NCBI GenBank assembly: GCA_963082975.1
Contig: OY720344.1
Span: 67,112,546 to 67,176,545 of the forward strand
Direction: 5' to 3'
Length of the DNA stretch: 64,000 nucleotides
Source of the DNA: Labia minor
Lineage: Eukaryota > Arthropoda > Insecta > Dermaptera > Spongiphoridae
The position numbers were made by a program, and so were the translations under genes. The first letter of the stretch is position 1. Each line of letters starts with the position of its first letter. The notes under the pieces are model-generated. The model ran no database searches. It was not told the DNA's origin and saw nothing but the letters and a program-made list of their open reading frames with translations. Shown here piece after piece: positions 21,447 through 32,820 of the stretch.

Positions 21447-24400
21447 ATATAATAGATTATAAATAAATAAATTTTTATTAATTTCATTATTAGTGTATGA
21501 TTGAGGATTGATTTCTGTAGAGCAACGGCTCTGCGTTGCGCATTACATAGCATAGATGGTCTGTGCATAGCATATGAAAGAAAACTAATTCCCTCCCCAC
21601 TCCGCATATATTCTTAGGCCAGCACTGGACAAGCGGAGGGGCTAGGGGAGGGGCAGCCAGTGAAGTAACGCGTGCGTATGTCAAGAAGTAAAAAAGTACA
21701 ATAATCAAGTTTTTCCAAATTTTTTATTTTCATTTTCTTATTTTCAATAGTTTTAAATTTTGTTATAGGACTTCGCACCTTAATATATTTTAGTGCCGGT
21801 TTTCAGATTTTTTTTTCATAAAATTAAACTAATGTCAATAGCACTTATAAATTATTTAATACTTAAATAATTAATAATTAATTAATTAATTAATTAGTGA
21901 TTATAATTTATAGTAGATAAATTTTAATTTTAAAAAAATCAAAATTAATGTTATGGTTTTACAAATGAGAAGATCTATGTTCATAAAAAATTACAATTTT
22001 TAGAAACCTCTAACCGTCTAAATTCTAAATAATTAAAGCTCGAAATAAAAAAAATAATAAAATTTAATATATTTTAGTTAATATATGCAATAACAAAGCA
22101 AAAGATTTGTTTGTATGAGGAAAACTAATGACCAAATAATAATATTTCAATCTTCTTTATTTTTTGTATATTTTTTAAAAAACTAACTAATAAATAAATA
22201 AATTTTAATCCATATCATAAATTTCAATTTTTTTTATCAAATAGAAGAAAAATTATATATATACGCATATATATTTCAATTTTAGTTATTTAGTTATTTA
22301 ATTAAGTAATTTGAAAAAGAATTACTATAAAAAATTATAATTAAATTATATATTGATATTATTTATTATTGTAATTGTTAATTTAATAAGTAATTAAATA
22401 GACTTGGGATATAAAATAAAACTTGAAAAATAGTTTCTGTCGAACTCAAATTGATTCTTTTCAGATATAATATTTGTGGAAAATTAGAAGAAAATTATTA
22501 ATTCTTTTATAATATAAATATTATAATTATTATTAGATAATTTAATATATTTTATATAATTTATTCAATTCACAATTTTTTTGTTTAGCTGAATATTAAT
22601 TTATGAGGGATAATTAGATACCTAGAAAGCATCACTTTGGGATAGCGTGGGGCTATTGTTCATGTTTTATTTTATTACATTTACTTAATAATTTATGGAG
22701 AAATATATATTAAATTGTATTATAAATTATTTTCTAATGTTACTGATAATCTTTAATCAATTTTAGAATCGTATAATCGTCCTTTTATTGAGATTTAAAG
22801 ATTTTTTTTTTTTTATTTTTTTTAAAAAAAAACATCAGGATAAAAAGAGTTCATAAATTTCCAATTTTCTATTAAATTCTTATCAATTGATCAATTTGAT
22901 TTTCTGTATTTTCAAGAGCCTATATAAAACATTCTATATTACGGACCATTTCGTTAACTCGCTTTTCTTGTTGATAGCCTGTTGTTTAGAAGATTAGTGA
23001 TTATGTTATTAAATCGAAACGACAAGGGTAGGTGGGGCGCTTGTTGACTGAGGCGAACTAAATAGAGAGGTGAGGTTCTTTTCATTAACAAGCAAGCATG
23101 TGCAATGTGTGTGAAATTTTGCAAATGGGTGTAAGTCGTTCACTTTTAATTAAATTGAAGCTCCGCTGTTGCCAACCAGCCTCTTTTCAACCCCCCCCTC
23201 CTAACTCCCTCCTACTGAATAACATTAAGAAGATCCCTATGCCTTGATACAAAATCTATCTTCTCTCTTAACTTTATCTCAAGTAAATATATATAGAACA
23301 GGGGGGACACTCAAGTGCCGGTGTATTCAGTGGCTGGGAAAGTGTACATTAAAAATAGCAAGTAGGAAATGATAAATAGAGGTAGGTGAAAGGGAAGGTA
23401 TCGAAAGTAACACAGTAATACGGAAATATTTAATTTCTTTTTATATTTTATATTTTTTGTTTTTTTTTAAATTTTTTTTCTACCTCTCTCTTTTTTTTAC
23501 TTTTTATCTTTATTTGTTTGTATTTGTTCAATTAACACCGTTTCCAATTGGTATTTAATTCAACGATTTTAAAAGAAAATGAATTTCGACAAAGATTTGA
23601 TAGTATCGTTTAAATAAATTTGAAAGGTATTTATTTATTCTGTTTGTGAAGTAGATTACCATTTAAAGATTCAATCGTTTTAATTAAAAGTATAAATTTA
23701 TATTGCACGTAAATTTCTAATCATGTTATTTAAGAATCTCTTAATATCTTACATAATAGTAATCATAATAATAATAATTAAGTAGCTTAATCAATAAAAG
23801 AGTGTTTCTAATTTCTCAAAATAATTATACTTGACAAAACAAAAAACCTACATTGTATTTTATTGATAATAAAGTAAATCTGGATAATAAATATATATAG
23901 TATATTAGAGAAGAAAATGATGGTTAATATTTAATTGATGAGAGCCTAAAAGGTCTGGGTTAAACATCATTAAATATACATTTACGCGAAAATATTAATT
24001 TTTAGTAAATGGAATATAAACTTTCTGAAGATGGAAGTAATAATGAACTTTAAGTTTAAAACCGGCATGAAATTAAAAATTATACTTCCAAGATATCATT
24101 GTGCTGGTGTTTCATTTGTTATTACATTCATTTGCATATTTCTAAATTATCTTTTACTATAATATTATATAATATCAGAGGTATAATAATATAATATATA
24201 AAATAGAATATAATAGAATATACTATAATATAAGTAAAATTTTCAAAGGAAATACAATTTTTAAAGGAATCTGGTTCTGAAATAATAATTTTTTAAGGGC
24301 CAATTAATATAATAACATTTTTATATTATATTTAATCATTATTTTAATGTGATGGAAACTTTTTTTTTATTAAAATTAGCAAAGCTTATATTCCAGAATG

Positions 24401-24476
24401 TATAATGTTTATTTTTATTTTATGAAATATATAGAGATCCCCAGTTTTTCCCTCTCTACTATTTTAATTCTGATTA
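21447..24476. other. Intergenic DNA with GC-richer islands
   Basis: No gene was recognised. 21500-21680 is GC-richer (CAACGGCTCTGCGTTG inverted repeat near 21522; GGGGCTAGGGGAGGGGC near 21637). 22960-23260 is a second island without a repeat partner. The rest is AT-rich. Confidence 0.45.
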
Positions 24477-24489
24477 TTATACTTTAAAA
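24477..24489 (+). repeat. Target site duplication of SINE family 1 copy 3, left
   Basis: ttatactttaaaa, an exact match to 24792-24804. Confidence 0.75.
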
Positions 24490-24791
24490 AGAGGCGCCAC
24501 AGGGTGACAGGCTAGCGTCACTGTCTCATATTCTCGTGGTCCCGGGTTTAAGTCTGGGGCCTGGCAAGGGAATTTCTCTAGCTGGGGTCTATGGGACGGA
24601 GTCAACCCAACCTCCGGGATCAACATTGGGAAGCTACTTTATAAAAAGTAGCGCCTACAATCAAGAAAAATCAAGGTAAAGGTTGATAGGACCCGTTTTA
24701 CTGATCATAGAACACTTAAATAATCTAAATATATAACCAACTTGATAGGCGTTGTCCTTGCGTAGGACATACAAAAGTCACAGGTTTTTTT
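24490..24791 (+). mobile_element. tRNA-derived SINE, family 1 (copy 3, reference copy)
   Basis: The most complete copy of the family, about 302 bp. It is flanked by the 13-base repeat ttatactttaaaa (24477-24489 and 24792-24804). The head has an A-box-like GGCTAGCGTC near 24521 and a B-box GTCCCGGGTTTAAGTCTGG near 24540. The body has TTCTCTAGCTGGGGTCTATG, the CTCCGGGATCAACATTGGG block and AAAAAGTAGCGCC. The tail has ATAGGCGTTGTCCTTGC and ends in a T-run, which can serve as an RNA polymerase III terminator. Four further copies lie at 5386, 10865, 37378 and 44952. Confidence 0.85.
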
Positions 24792-24804
24792 TTATACTTT
24801 AAAA
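24792..24804 (+). repeat. Target site duplication of SINE family 1 copy 3, right
   Basis: ttatactttaaaa, an exact match to 24477-24489. Confidence 0.75.
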
Positions 24805-26170
24805 TTTATTAGTAAAAATAGTTAATGTTACTTAAAATTTCTAGAACAAATTATTATTATATATTGATTAGAAAAACATTAAATTTAATGATTGTAATTT
24901 TTAAAAGATAAAGCAAATTTATTGATATTGACGAAAAAGAAGAAAACCTATTATTATCTGATTCGTTTCCTCAGGTTACTTCCTCAAAATCCATTATTTA
25001 ACTTAATAACCTCTGTAGGGAGGATAGAGCTATTTTCGCTGAAGCACAGCTACCTAACTAGGAAAAAAAATATTTTCCCCTGATATTCAATTTCTATCAA
25101 CGGTAATTAAATATATTATAGATACTATTTTTTAAATAATATTATAATATATTAACTTATAAATCATTCATAAATATTTAAATCATAACTGACTATTTAT
25201 TAATTAGGTATGATAGCTATGTAGTTTATGCCAAGAAACCTGATTAGTTTCCTCAGGTTACTTCCTCGAAATCCATAATTTATTTTGAAATTCATTTTAA
25301 TGATTATATATTTTATTATAATTTACTCATTTCTATATAATAGTTATTAATATTTTCAATTCTTAAAAATTATATCACAACTTTGAAACATAACAATACA
25401 TTTTAATCTTTTTACATTTTTGTGTTTGAAATCAGAATGTGATTTTTCATGTGAATATATCCTTTATTAATATATTCCCCAGTTGCATTTGGGTTTTCTG
25501 TTCCGTGTATGTCTACACTTGTCCTGACCGTTTCATTTGATATTTCATTTTGGATTCCACTTCAGTAACATGTCTCTCCCTCTACCTATATCAATCTCAA
25601 AGCACGTCTTGGGCCCGATATCGTTGATTCGTGGCAAGAGAATAACAGCAATTCTTTTCTATTCCTTTGCTCAACAACAGTCATGCCCTTAATCCTCCAA
25701 TTTTGTCCTATTGTCCAAATGCCTTCTCCTCTCTCCTCTCTCCTCTCTTGAAAAACACAATATTTTATTCAAACAAGCATCAAGAAGAAGAAGAAATGAT
25801 CATTCGAATAGAAAATATACCATCGAAGGAGAGATTTTAAAGAAACTGATTTTCTTTCGTACGTATTTTGATTCGTATTTTGATTTCCAATTGGCAATGG
25901 ATTGTTTTTTTCTATTCATATTTGTTAGTCATAGTTTATAAATAAATATACATGATATAAGAAACATTGAAATTTAAAATATTATTAAAAATACATTATA
26001 CAAAATTGCAAATTAAATGTTGAAAATTAATTAAAGAAAGTACAATTTTTCAAATATTATTTTTAAACTAAAAAGATTCTTTCCATTTTCAAAAATATTT
26101 TATTTGGTTCTTTTAATAAATAATATAGGATCTGAAAAAAAGAAATTTATTTTATTATTTTCTCATGAAG
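24805..26170. other. Intergenic DNA, one GC-richer island
   Basis: No gene was recognised. The phrase TTTCCTCAGGTTACTTCCTC occurs twice (about 24966 and 25250), so there is an imperfect direct repeat of about 40 bases. 25480-25720 is less AT-rich, with no coding support. Confidence 0.45.
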
Positions 26171-26171
26171 A

Positions 26172-26630
26172 TGTTCTCCGAGCGACTAAATAAATTCATA
26201 TTGCGCTCGGACATATATTTAAAACCTCGCTACCCCCTCTTAGAAGCCTACGATTGGAGATAATAAGCGAGTCATCTATTGGGTCTTCGTTGAGCCCCTA
26301 ACACGTGATTGGCCGTCGAGAGTCCCCACCACTCCGCTTAGATGTCACCAGCCGTGTATAAAGAGCCGTGAAACAGGCTAACCGGGGCAGTTGTCAGTTG
26401 TGATTCAAGACGTTAAGAAGAACGACGAACATATCCGAAGAACGACGAACATATCCGAAGAACGAAGAACCGAAGATTTCCGATCAACGACGAAACACGA
26501 AGCCAAGACGTTTATTCTTACCTGTGTATATATTTCTAAACAAAAACGATATTATTTTTGCTACATTTTTCAACAAAAACGATATTTTTTAATACATCTG
26601 CTTCACTATCGAAGCCACCAACCCTACAAT
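26172..26630 (+). other. Promoter-like island, possible solo LTR
   Basis: A GC-richer island. In order it has an 8-bp inverted repeat TCCGAGCG/CGCTCGGA (26177-26184 and 26204-26211), a GATTGG box (26307-26312), TATAAAG (26357-26363), an initiator-like TCAGTT (26394-26399), two exact 20-base tandem units GAAGAACGACGAACATATCC (26417-26436, 26437-26456) and a third partial unit. This order suits an LTR (U3, start site, R/U5), with TGTT at 26172 and ACA at 26626-26628 as possible ends. I found no target duplication and no partner LTR. An upstream region of a host gene is the alternative. Confidence 0.35.
26417..26470 (+). repeat. 20-bp tandem repeat
   Basis: Two perfect units and a degenerate third of GAAGAACGACGAACATATCC. 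Confidence 0.9.
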
Positions 26631-26648
26631 AATATTTATCATTTTTAA

Positions 26649-29185
26649 ATATTTTTTGTATCGGAAATGGTTTAAAGAAAATTTAAAATAATTAAATGGA
26701 TATTCTAATTAATAGATTAAAATTTGTATTAATTTATAATTAAAACTAATAAAATTACTAAATAGAGGTTAAATAATTAATAATTTTTTTTTATTTATTT
26801 TTATTCGTTACTGAAATAGTATTTTTTAACATAAAAGCTTCTTAACATAATAAAATATTATTGATTTGTTCTTGAGTGTACTTGTGAATTGGGAATTTAG
26901 GAAGTCTCTTTAAAAATCTGGATACTCTAGAATTTTAATATATTATATATTTAAAAAAAAATTAATAGTATATTAAACATAATAAAATTTAAATTTTTAA
27001 ATTATCTCACACTGTAAGAATTTCAATAATCTAAATATGTATATGATTAACCTAGTTATTCATTAAATTTGAAGATACTCGAGGTTTTAGAAACTTGAAT
27101 AATCCTATTTCATTCAAATATTAATAGCAAAGTTTCATCTTAGTGTGCCTTTAATCTTCCTTAAATGTTTGGTTCAGACTTACCCTACAATAAAACTATT
27201 AATAAAATAAATTTACTATCAAATAAGAGCAGTTCTGCTGAGAGAGAATGATGAGTAAGTAAAACCACAAACATTATTTAGAGATTAATTTTTTTTTTTG
27301 CTAAAATACTATATTAAGGCAAGTTAAATCAATACATATCAACCAATTGATTTTTATTAAATTAAATTTCTTTAAATGTAAAATATTTAATTTTAGAGAT
27401 CCTATATAATTATTTCAATTACAAAAAATGTAAATAAAATTAATAGAGTGTCGAATTTTTAAATAAATATTTTAAAACTTTTAAATTTTTTAAAGTTTTT
27501 GTAAATAATAATTAAATCTTATAAAATATGATGTTATATAGAATATTGAATAGTTTTTTATATTATAAAAATAAAAATTTTATTTCGACTGTTGTTTTTT
27601 AGAAGCTATTTTTATTTTTTAAATTCAAGTATCTAACAACCTATTATATAATACAATCTAATTATATATAATATATCTATATATAAGCAATTAAAAACAA
27701 AAATTGTGACTGGAAAATAATAATGTTTATTTTATGAAAATAATAAAACAAAAATAATGAGAAGGATTTTATATAATTTCATTAAAGAAGAATTATTTCA
27801 ATTATATTAAATGAAATCCCTATTAATCCGTGTTCAGAACTTTTATTTAATAATATTTGTTTATTACTGAATAAAATTATGAAAACGTTGACATTCATAA
27901 TAAGTCAATTATATGTATTAAATATAATGATTAAAAAGAAATATTTTGTTATTTTTAATTATTTTAATTTTAAAATATAATATAGATAATGTTGGTACAA
28001 TACTCTCAATATATTTTTTTCAGTTAATAGTATCTAATTTAAAATTTTTTTGTTATATGCTTACATATGTTTATTATTTTTTTTTTTAATTTAGATAAAT
28101 TAGAATTGCGAGATGGTTGACTAACTTTAAGGACTTTCTATATTTTATTCATTTCATATTGGATTACTGATTAATCAGTATTGAAATTTCCAATTTAAAT
28201 TTAAAAATAGATATTTAATTTAACTTAAAAATAAAGTTTTTTTTTTTGGAATGAATATTATATTTTTTCGATATTCATAAATTTGTATAAAAATGTACCA
28301 AATATAAATATTTATTTTTATAATATCTAGTAAATATATAATTATACTAATAATCTAGTAATTACACTATACTTCATATAGAACTAAAAACACCAATAAA
28401 TCGTGTATAAGTGGTTATAAAACTGAATGTGGTCTTCATGCACTTAGGATATCCCTCGGCATAAACCTTTTGGTTATATTTCCCAAACCCTTTTATAAAA
28501 CAACCAATTGTGAAATTCTTTACTGCAATCGAAATCTAATTTATAACTAATTTCTAACACTTAGTATTATTTGCTATCGAATTAAGTCCTCAAAACGGGG
28601 TTTTCCAAGGACTGGAAGGACAGAGTGAATCTCAGGCAAGGGCTTAAATATGCATCAATCAAGCGGCATGTAACCTCATCCCTTAGCCTCTGTGCCTTGG
28701 TCATCCATCCTCAATCGAGGACAGCTCCGAAGAGACTAAAAGGACTAAACCTGAAGTGAAGGTGAATCATTGGCCCTGGTTCATCCCATCGGAGTCCATT
28801 TTGAGAGACAAAGATTTAAGATTGATCCCATCATTATTTATGATACCATTAAATGGATTAAACATCAAAATAATTAAATTATTGCTTTGGGAAATTTGGA
28901 GTTGTAGAATGTATCTCTCTTAAAACGCATTTTATGTTGGCACTTCGAATAACTAATTAATATTTGAGAAGCCGCAAAAAATACAATCTAGAAATATCGA
29001 TTGCTTTCATTTTAGAATTATGTATTTGATTAAAAATAGGTATATCTAATTATAGTTTTATTTATATTAATTTGATATTATTTTTTTTAAAGTTAAAGAT
29101 TTTATTTTATTATTTTTGACTAAAAGTTTTTTAATCTTTTTAAGTTTCTGGAAAAATTTTATATATAAATTAATTATAATATTAT
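26649..29185. other. AT-rich intergenic DNA with one island
   Basis: No gene was recognised. 28560-28810 is GC-richer and unique in the window, with no open frame of note. It may be an exon, non-coding RNA or regulatory DNA. Confidence 0.45.
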
Positions 29186-29203
29186 AGAATTTGAATATTT
29201 TTT
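29186..29203 (+). repeat. Target site duplication of SINE family 3, left
   Basis: agaatttgaatatttttt, an exact match to 29563-29580. Confidence 0.85.
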
Positions 29204-29562
29204 TCAGATGAAAAGAATAGCTTAACTGATAGCGCATCCACCTAACAAACTTCCTCACCCCCCCCGTCCCAGAATTATCGGGTGGACACTCTATATGACC
29301 CCAATAGAGATAGGTCTACTTCAGGAAGGCAACCCTGCACACGCAAGCCACAATTCTCGCCTTCAAATGAGGAAGTCTCGTCCCAAACGCTAATCAATTC
29401 AATATTAAAAAAAAATCCCCCCCACACACACCCTTCTCTAACGTCAAGCTCTCGCGATAAGTTGGTTGGTTTTCTTCGAGTTCGCATAACAGATGGACAG
29501 GACCATTGGATGCTGCCCCAAGCAACAGACCCCACAAGAGACAAATGCTAGGAAGAAGAAAA
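29204..29562 (+). mobile_element. tRNA-derived SINE, family 3, with AAG-type tail
   Basis: The 359-bp unit is flanked by the exact 18-base repeat agaatttgaatatttttt (29186-29203 and 29563-29580). The head has an A-box-like TAGCTTAACTGATAGCGC near 29218-29235, and the B box is eroded. The body is GC-richer than the flanks, with a C run near 29258 and A and C runs near 29408-29420. The 3' end reads TGCTAGGAAGAAGAAAAAG, a GAA/AAG tail like those of the elements at 2858 and 14109. The two 89-residue frames on opposite strands across it are not genes. Confidence 0.8.
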
Positions 29563-29580
29563 AGAATTTGAATATTTTTT
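29563..29580 (+). repeat. Target site duplication of SINE family 3, right
   Basis: agaatttgaatatttttt, an exact match to 29186-29203. Confidence 0.85.
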
Positions 29581-29690
29581 GTTCTTTATTTTTTTGGATT
29601 TCATAAATGAAAGTACTTCTAGATCATTCTTCTAATTTTAATTTAGTTTATAGTTATAGTCCTGAGAAGAAGGAATTGAACCTCGCCAAG

Positions 29691-29693
<3 letters not shown>

Positions 29694-29722
<29 letters not shown>
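29694..29722. repeat. (TA)n microsatellite
   Basis: Uninterrupted TA units. Confidence 0.95.
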
Positions 29723-29725
<3 letters not shown>

Positions 29726-31716
29726 CATAATTTAGTAGAAAATTATAAATATAAAAATAATAAAGAATAAAATGAAATTTTATAAAATAATAATTATAAA
29801 GATAGATAACTGCCAAAATAATAAAGACCTAAATTCAAAACAAAACTATTATTTAATAATCAAATTAAATTAGTAATTCAAAAGACATAAATAATAAATT
29901 TACTTATTAATACAATATACTCATATTGAAGCATATTACATTCAGACAAATGATGCAAAATATATTCTGTAATATTTTTCATCCATTTAAATATATATTT
30001 TATACCAATCTAATTTAATTAAATACAATTATAACAAAGAGAAATTAATGTAAATATTAACAAAATTTGATGTAAAATAGATATATTTATTAATAAAATA
30101 TAATAAAAGATAAACGATAAGTGGAATTCTAAAACTATTCTGTGTAATTCTTTTAGTAAGAATTCGTTGCTTAATATTTATTTGATTAGATTTAATTAAG
30201 TAATAGAAAAGACGCGAGAACTAAAATGAAACAAAAAGACAACCAAAAATAAAAGAGAATGGAATTAAGTAAGTCTTTCCTATTAGCTAAGTGATTTTAA
30301 TTTCTATCAATTGAGATCTTATTCATCAGCTTAAAACTATTTAGCAATTCTGGTGTAATCTAAATAACTATATTAATTTAATATTAAAATCAAATTATTA
30401 ATTAAATATCACATTTAAATATTGTTAATTATACATACTGGGTTTTTTTATGTGACTCATGAAATAATTTAAAATATTTTTTTATTTAATTATATTTTCA
30501 TGATTGCTTTGAATGTCATTTAATTTAATATTTTATCGAAGAAATATTGACATTTGTTAATTTCCTGAATATTTCCGTGTTTTAGGTTAATTTGATTAGC
30601 TGAAGGATTGCCTTTTATACGATCTCGTCATTTCGCTTCTAAAACGAACCAATCGCGTTAATGAAACTTGTCGTTAATAATGAGGGAGAAAGATAGTGTT
30701 ATATCGGACAGTCAGAAACCCTCTTGGTGGTAGATCGGTCGTCGTCTCATTTCTTCATTAATTTTAGAAATCACCCTTTAAAGTTGTAAAAAATAAATTT
30801 AATTAAAAAAAGGAGATTTATTGTGTTTCATTGAATATTCAAGGTTTATTTGAATTATTTGAGTTTTAAATTTAATTAAAAAAAATATAAATAATTTTCA
30901 TTCTTTTTATCTTTTATATACATTATATATATATGGGAGGGGAAATCATTAAGGATACAGCTTTCCACTTAAAGATATATAAACCAATATAAATAGTAGT
31001 AGTATAAAAATAGTAGAAATTAAGTATCGAGATCTTGAAACGTAAAGAAATAACAAAGTCTTCAAGTCAAATTCTTCATTAAGATTTATTTGATCCGTTC
31101 TGAAAGTAAAATAATAGATTAATATTAATAATTTATTTTATATTATTTTACTAAAAAAGATAAAAATATATTTACTTTTTCGATCAAAGAGATTTTTTTT
31201 ATCAAGTTTATAACTGACTTTGGTTGTTGTTTAAATAACTCTAACTTCATTTACTATTAGACATAAAACATTATTTTATTAAAAAAAAATATTAATTTAA
31301 ATAATGTTATTATCTGAATATAAAAAGTAATTATTAACACTCTCATATAAAATTAATTGAATCTTCATCATTAAATTGAAAAAATTATTCATTTTTAATT
31401 TTTGTTTATGATTTTTCAATTGTAGTTGAAATTTTACAATTATATAAAATTTTTACAAATATTTTCATTCTTCTTAATATACACATTTTAAATATATGAG
31501 AGAAAAATTGGTAGAATATTATTAGGATATTATGTTCATTTGTGAAATATATTCCAGATAATATAAGACTAAATTTGAATTTATTTAGAAAAAAATTAAA
31601 ATTTTCATTATATTAAAAAATTGATTTAAAACGTAGAAATTTTTTAACATTCCCATTCATTCTAAACTGCTTACAATCCTTGGTCTAATCGCATGCCTAT
31701 TATACTTTAATATTAC

Positions 31717-31720
<4 letters not shown>

Positions 31721-31747
<27 letters not shown>
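31721..31747. repeat. (TA)n microsatellite
   Basis: Uninterrupted TA units. Confidence 0.95.
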
Positions 31748-32224
31748 AATATATAATCCATTTGTCTAGATTTTATAAATAGAAAAAAAGTTTTTAATGG
31801 GAAATTAATGAAAGAACTCTTAAAAAGCAAATTTCAATAAAAATTTATTGAAAAAAATGAGTATAAAATAAATGATATGTCAACACTGGAAAAGTTTTGA
31901 ATTAAACAATAACTTTTTAAATGTTCAAAAATGAAATCAAAAAAAAAACAAAAAAAAAAAACGAAACGTTCCAAAAATACTTTCGTGAATGTTTTAGTTG
32001 TCGTGTTAGATTGATGAATAAATTACTATCAAATAATGGGAATAGGTAGAAAAAAGAAAAAAAGATTTAATGATTTAATTATTAAATGAATTGATTTTCG
32101 GTCAAAGGGCATAGCTGTCAAACTGAAAATATTTGCATTTATTATTAGTAGTAGCATTCTTATTAAAAAAAAATAAATAAATTTGAAATTATAAAAAACT
32201 TTATCTAAAATAAGTTTAGAAAAG

Positions 32225-32820
32225 AGCTGGGAATGAGTCAGTGGCCCATTGGCTCCGACTCTAGGGTCTGTCATTTGTCAAGTCATGAGGTCTGTGTCTC
32301 TTAAGCCTTCTAGATAGGCCGTCCGTGTCCAGTAGCTGTAAGGCTTTAGGGTTTGGGAGGGATGAGAGTCTGTCTTTGTATCGTCGACTGTATAATTGTA
32401 TTTCGTCAATAATAGTCCTGATTCGTAGGTCTCTGTGTATGGAGCGGTTGGTGATATACCATGGGGCGTTACGATTGCTCTCAATGTTTTGTTCTGAAAC
32501 CTTTGGATGGTGTTGATGTTTGAGGTGCTTGCGGTTCCCCACAGCTGGACACCGTAGGTCCAGATAGGTTTTAACGTCATGGTGTAAATTAAGAGTTTGT
32601 TGTCGAGAGTCATATTAGAGTTGCGCTGGATCAGCCAGTATAATTGTCGAAGTTTTAGGTTAAGTTGTTTTTTTAGTCCGTATATGAAACTCCCACGTTA
32701 GTCGTCGGTCTAGGTGCATCCCTAGGTAGCGCACATGGTTGGTTTGGGGAATAGCCTTAGAAAGTCTAACTTCAGGACAGGTCCGTCTATTTAAAGTAAA
32801 GGTCACGTGGGTAACTTATA
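32225..32820 (-). pseudogene. Jockey-clade retrotransposon, 3' end of ORF2
   Basis: On the minus strand the text runs TFTLNRRTCPEVRLSK, YLGMHLDRRLTWEFHI, then QLYWLIQRN, DNKLLIYTMTLKPIWTYG, VQLWGTASTSNI, IQRFQNKTLRAIV, NAPWYITNRSIHRDL and RLKRHRPHDL. This is the thumb and C-terminal region of Jockey reverse transcriptases, ending close to the normal stop. At least two frameshifts break it (near 32540 and 32640). The copy is 5'-truncated, as is typical of LINE insertions, and lies on the minus strand. It complements the other Jockey copy at 61697, which has the palm but lacks this end. Confidence 0.85.

Larger units (their letters stand above)
29581..32224. other. AT-rich intergenic DNA
   Basis: No gene was recognised. 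It holds (TA)n at 29694-29722 and 31721-31747, a GC-richer island at 30590-30770 and an A-run/C pattern near 31938-31962. Confidence 0.5.
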
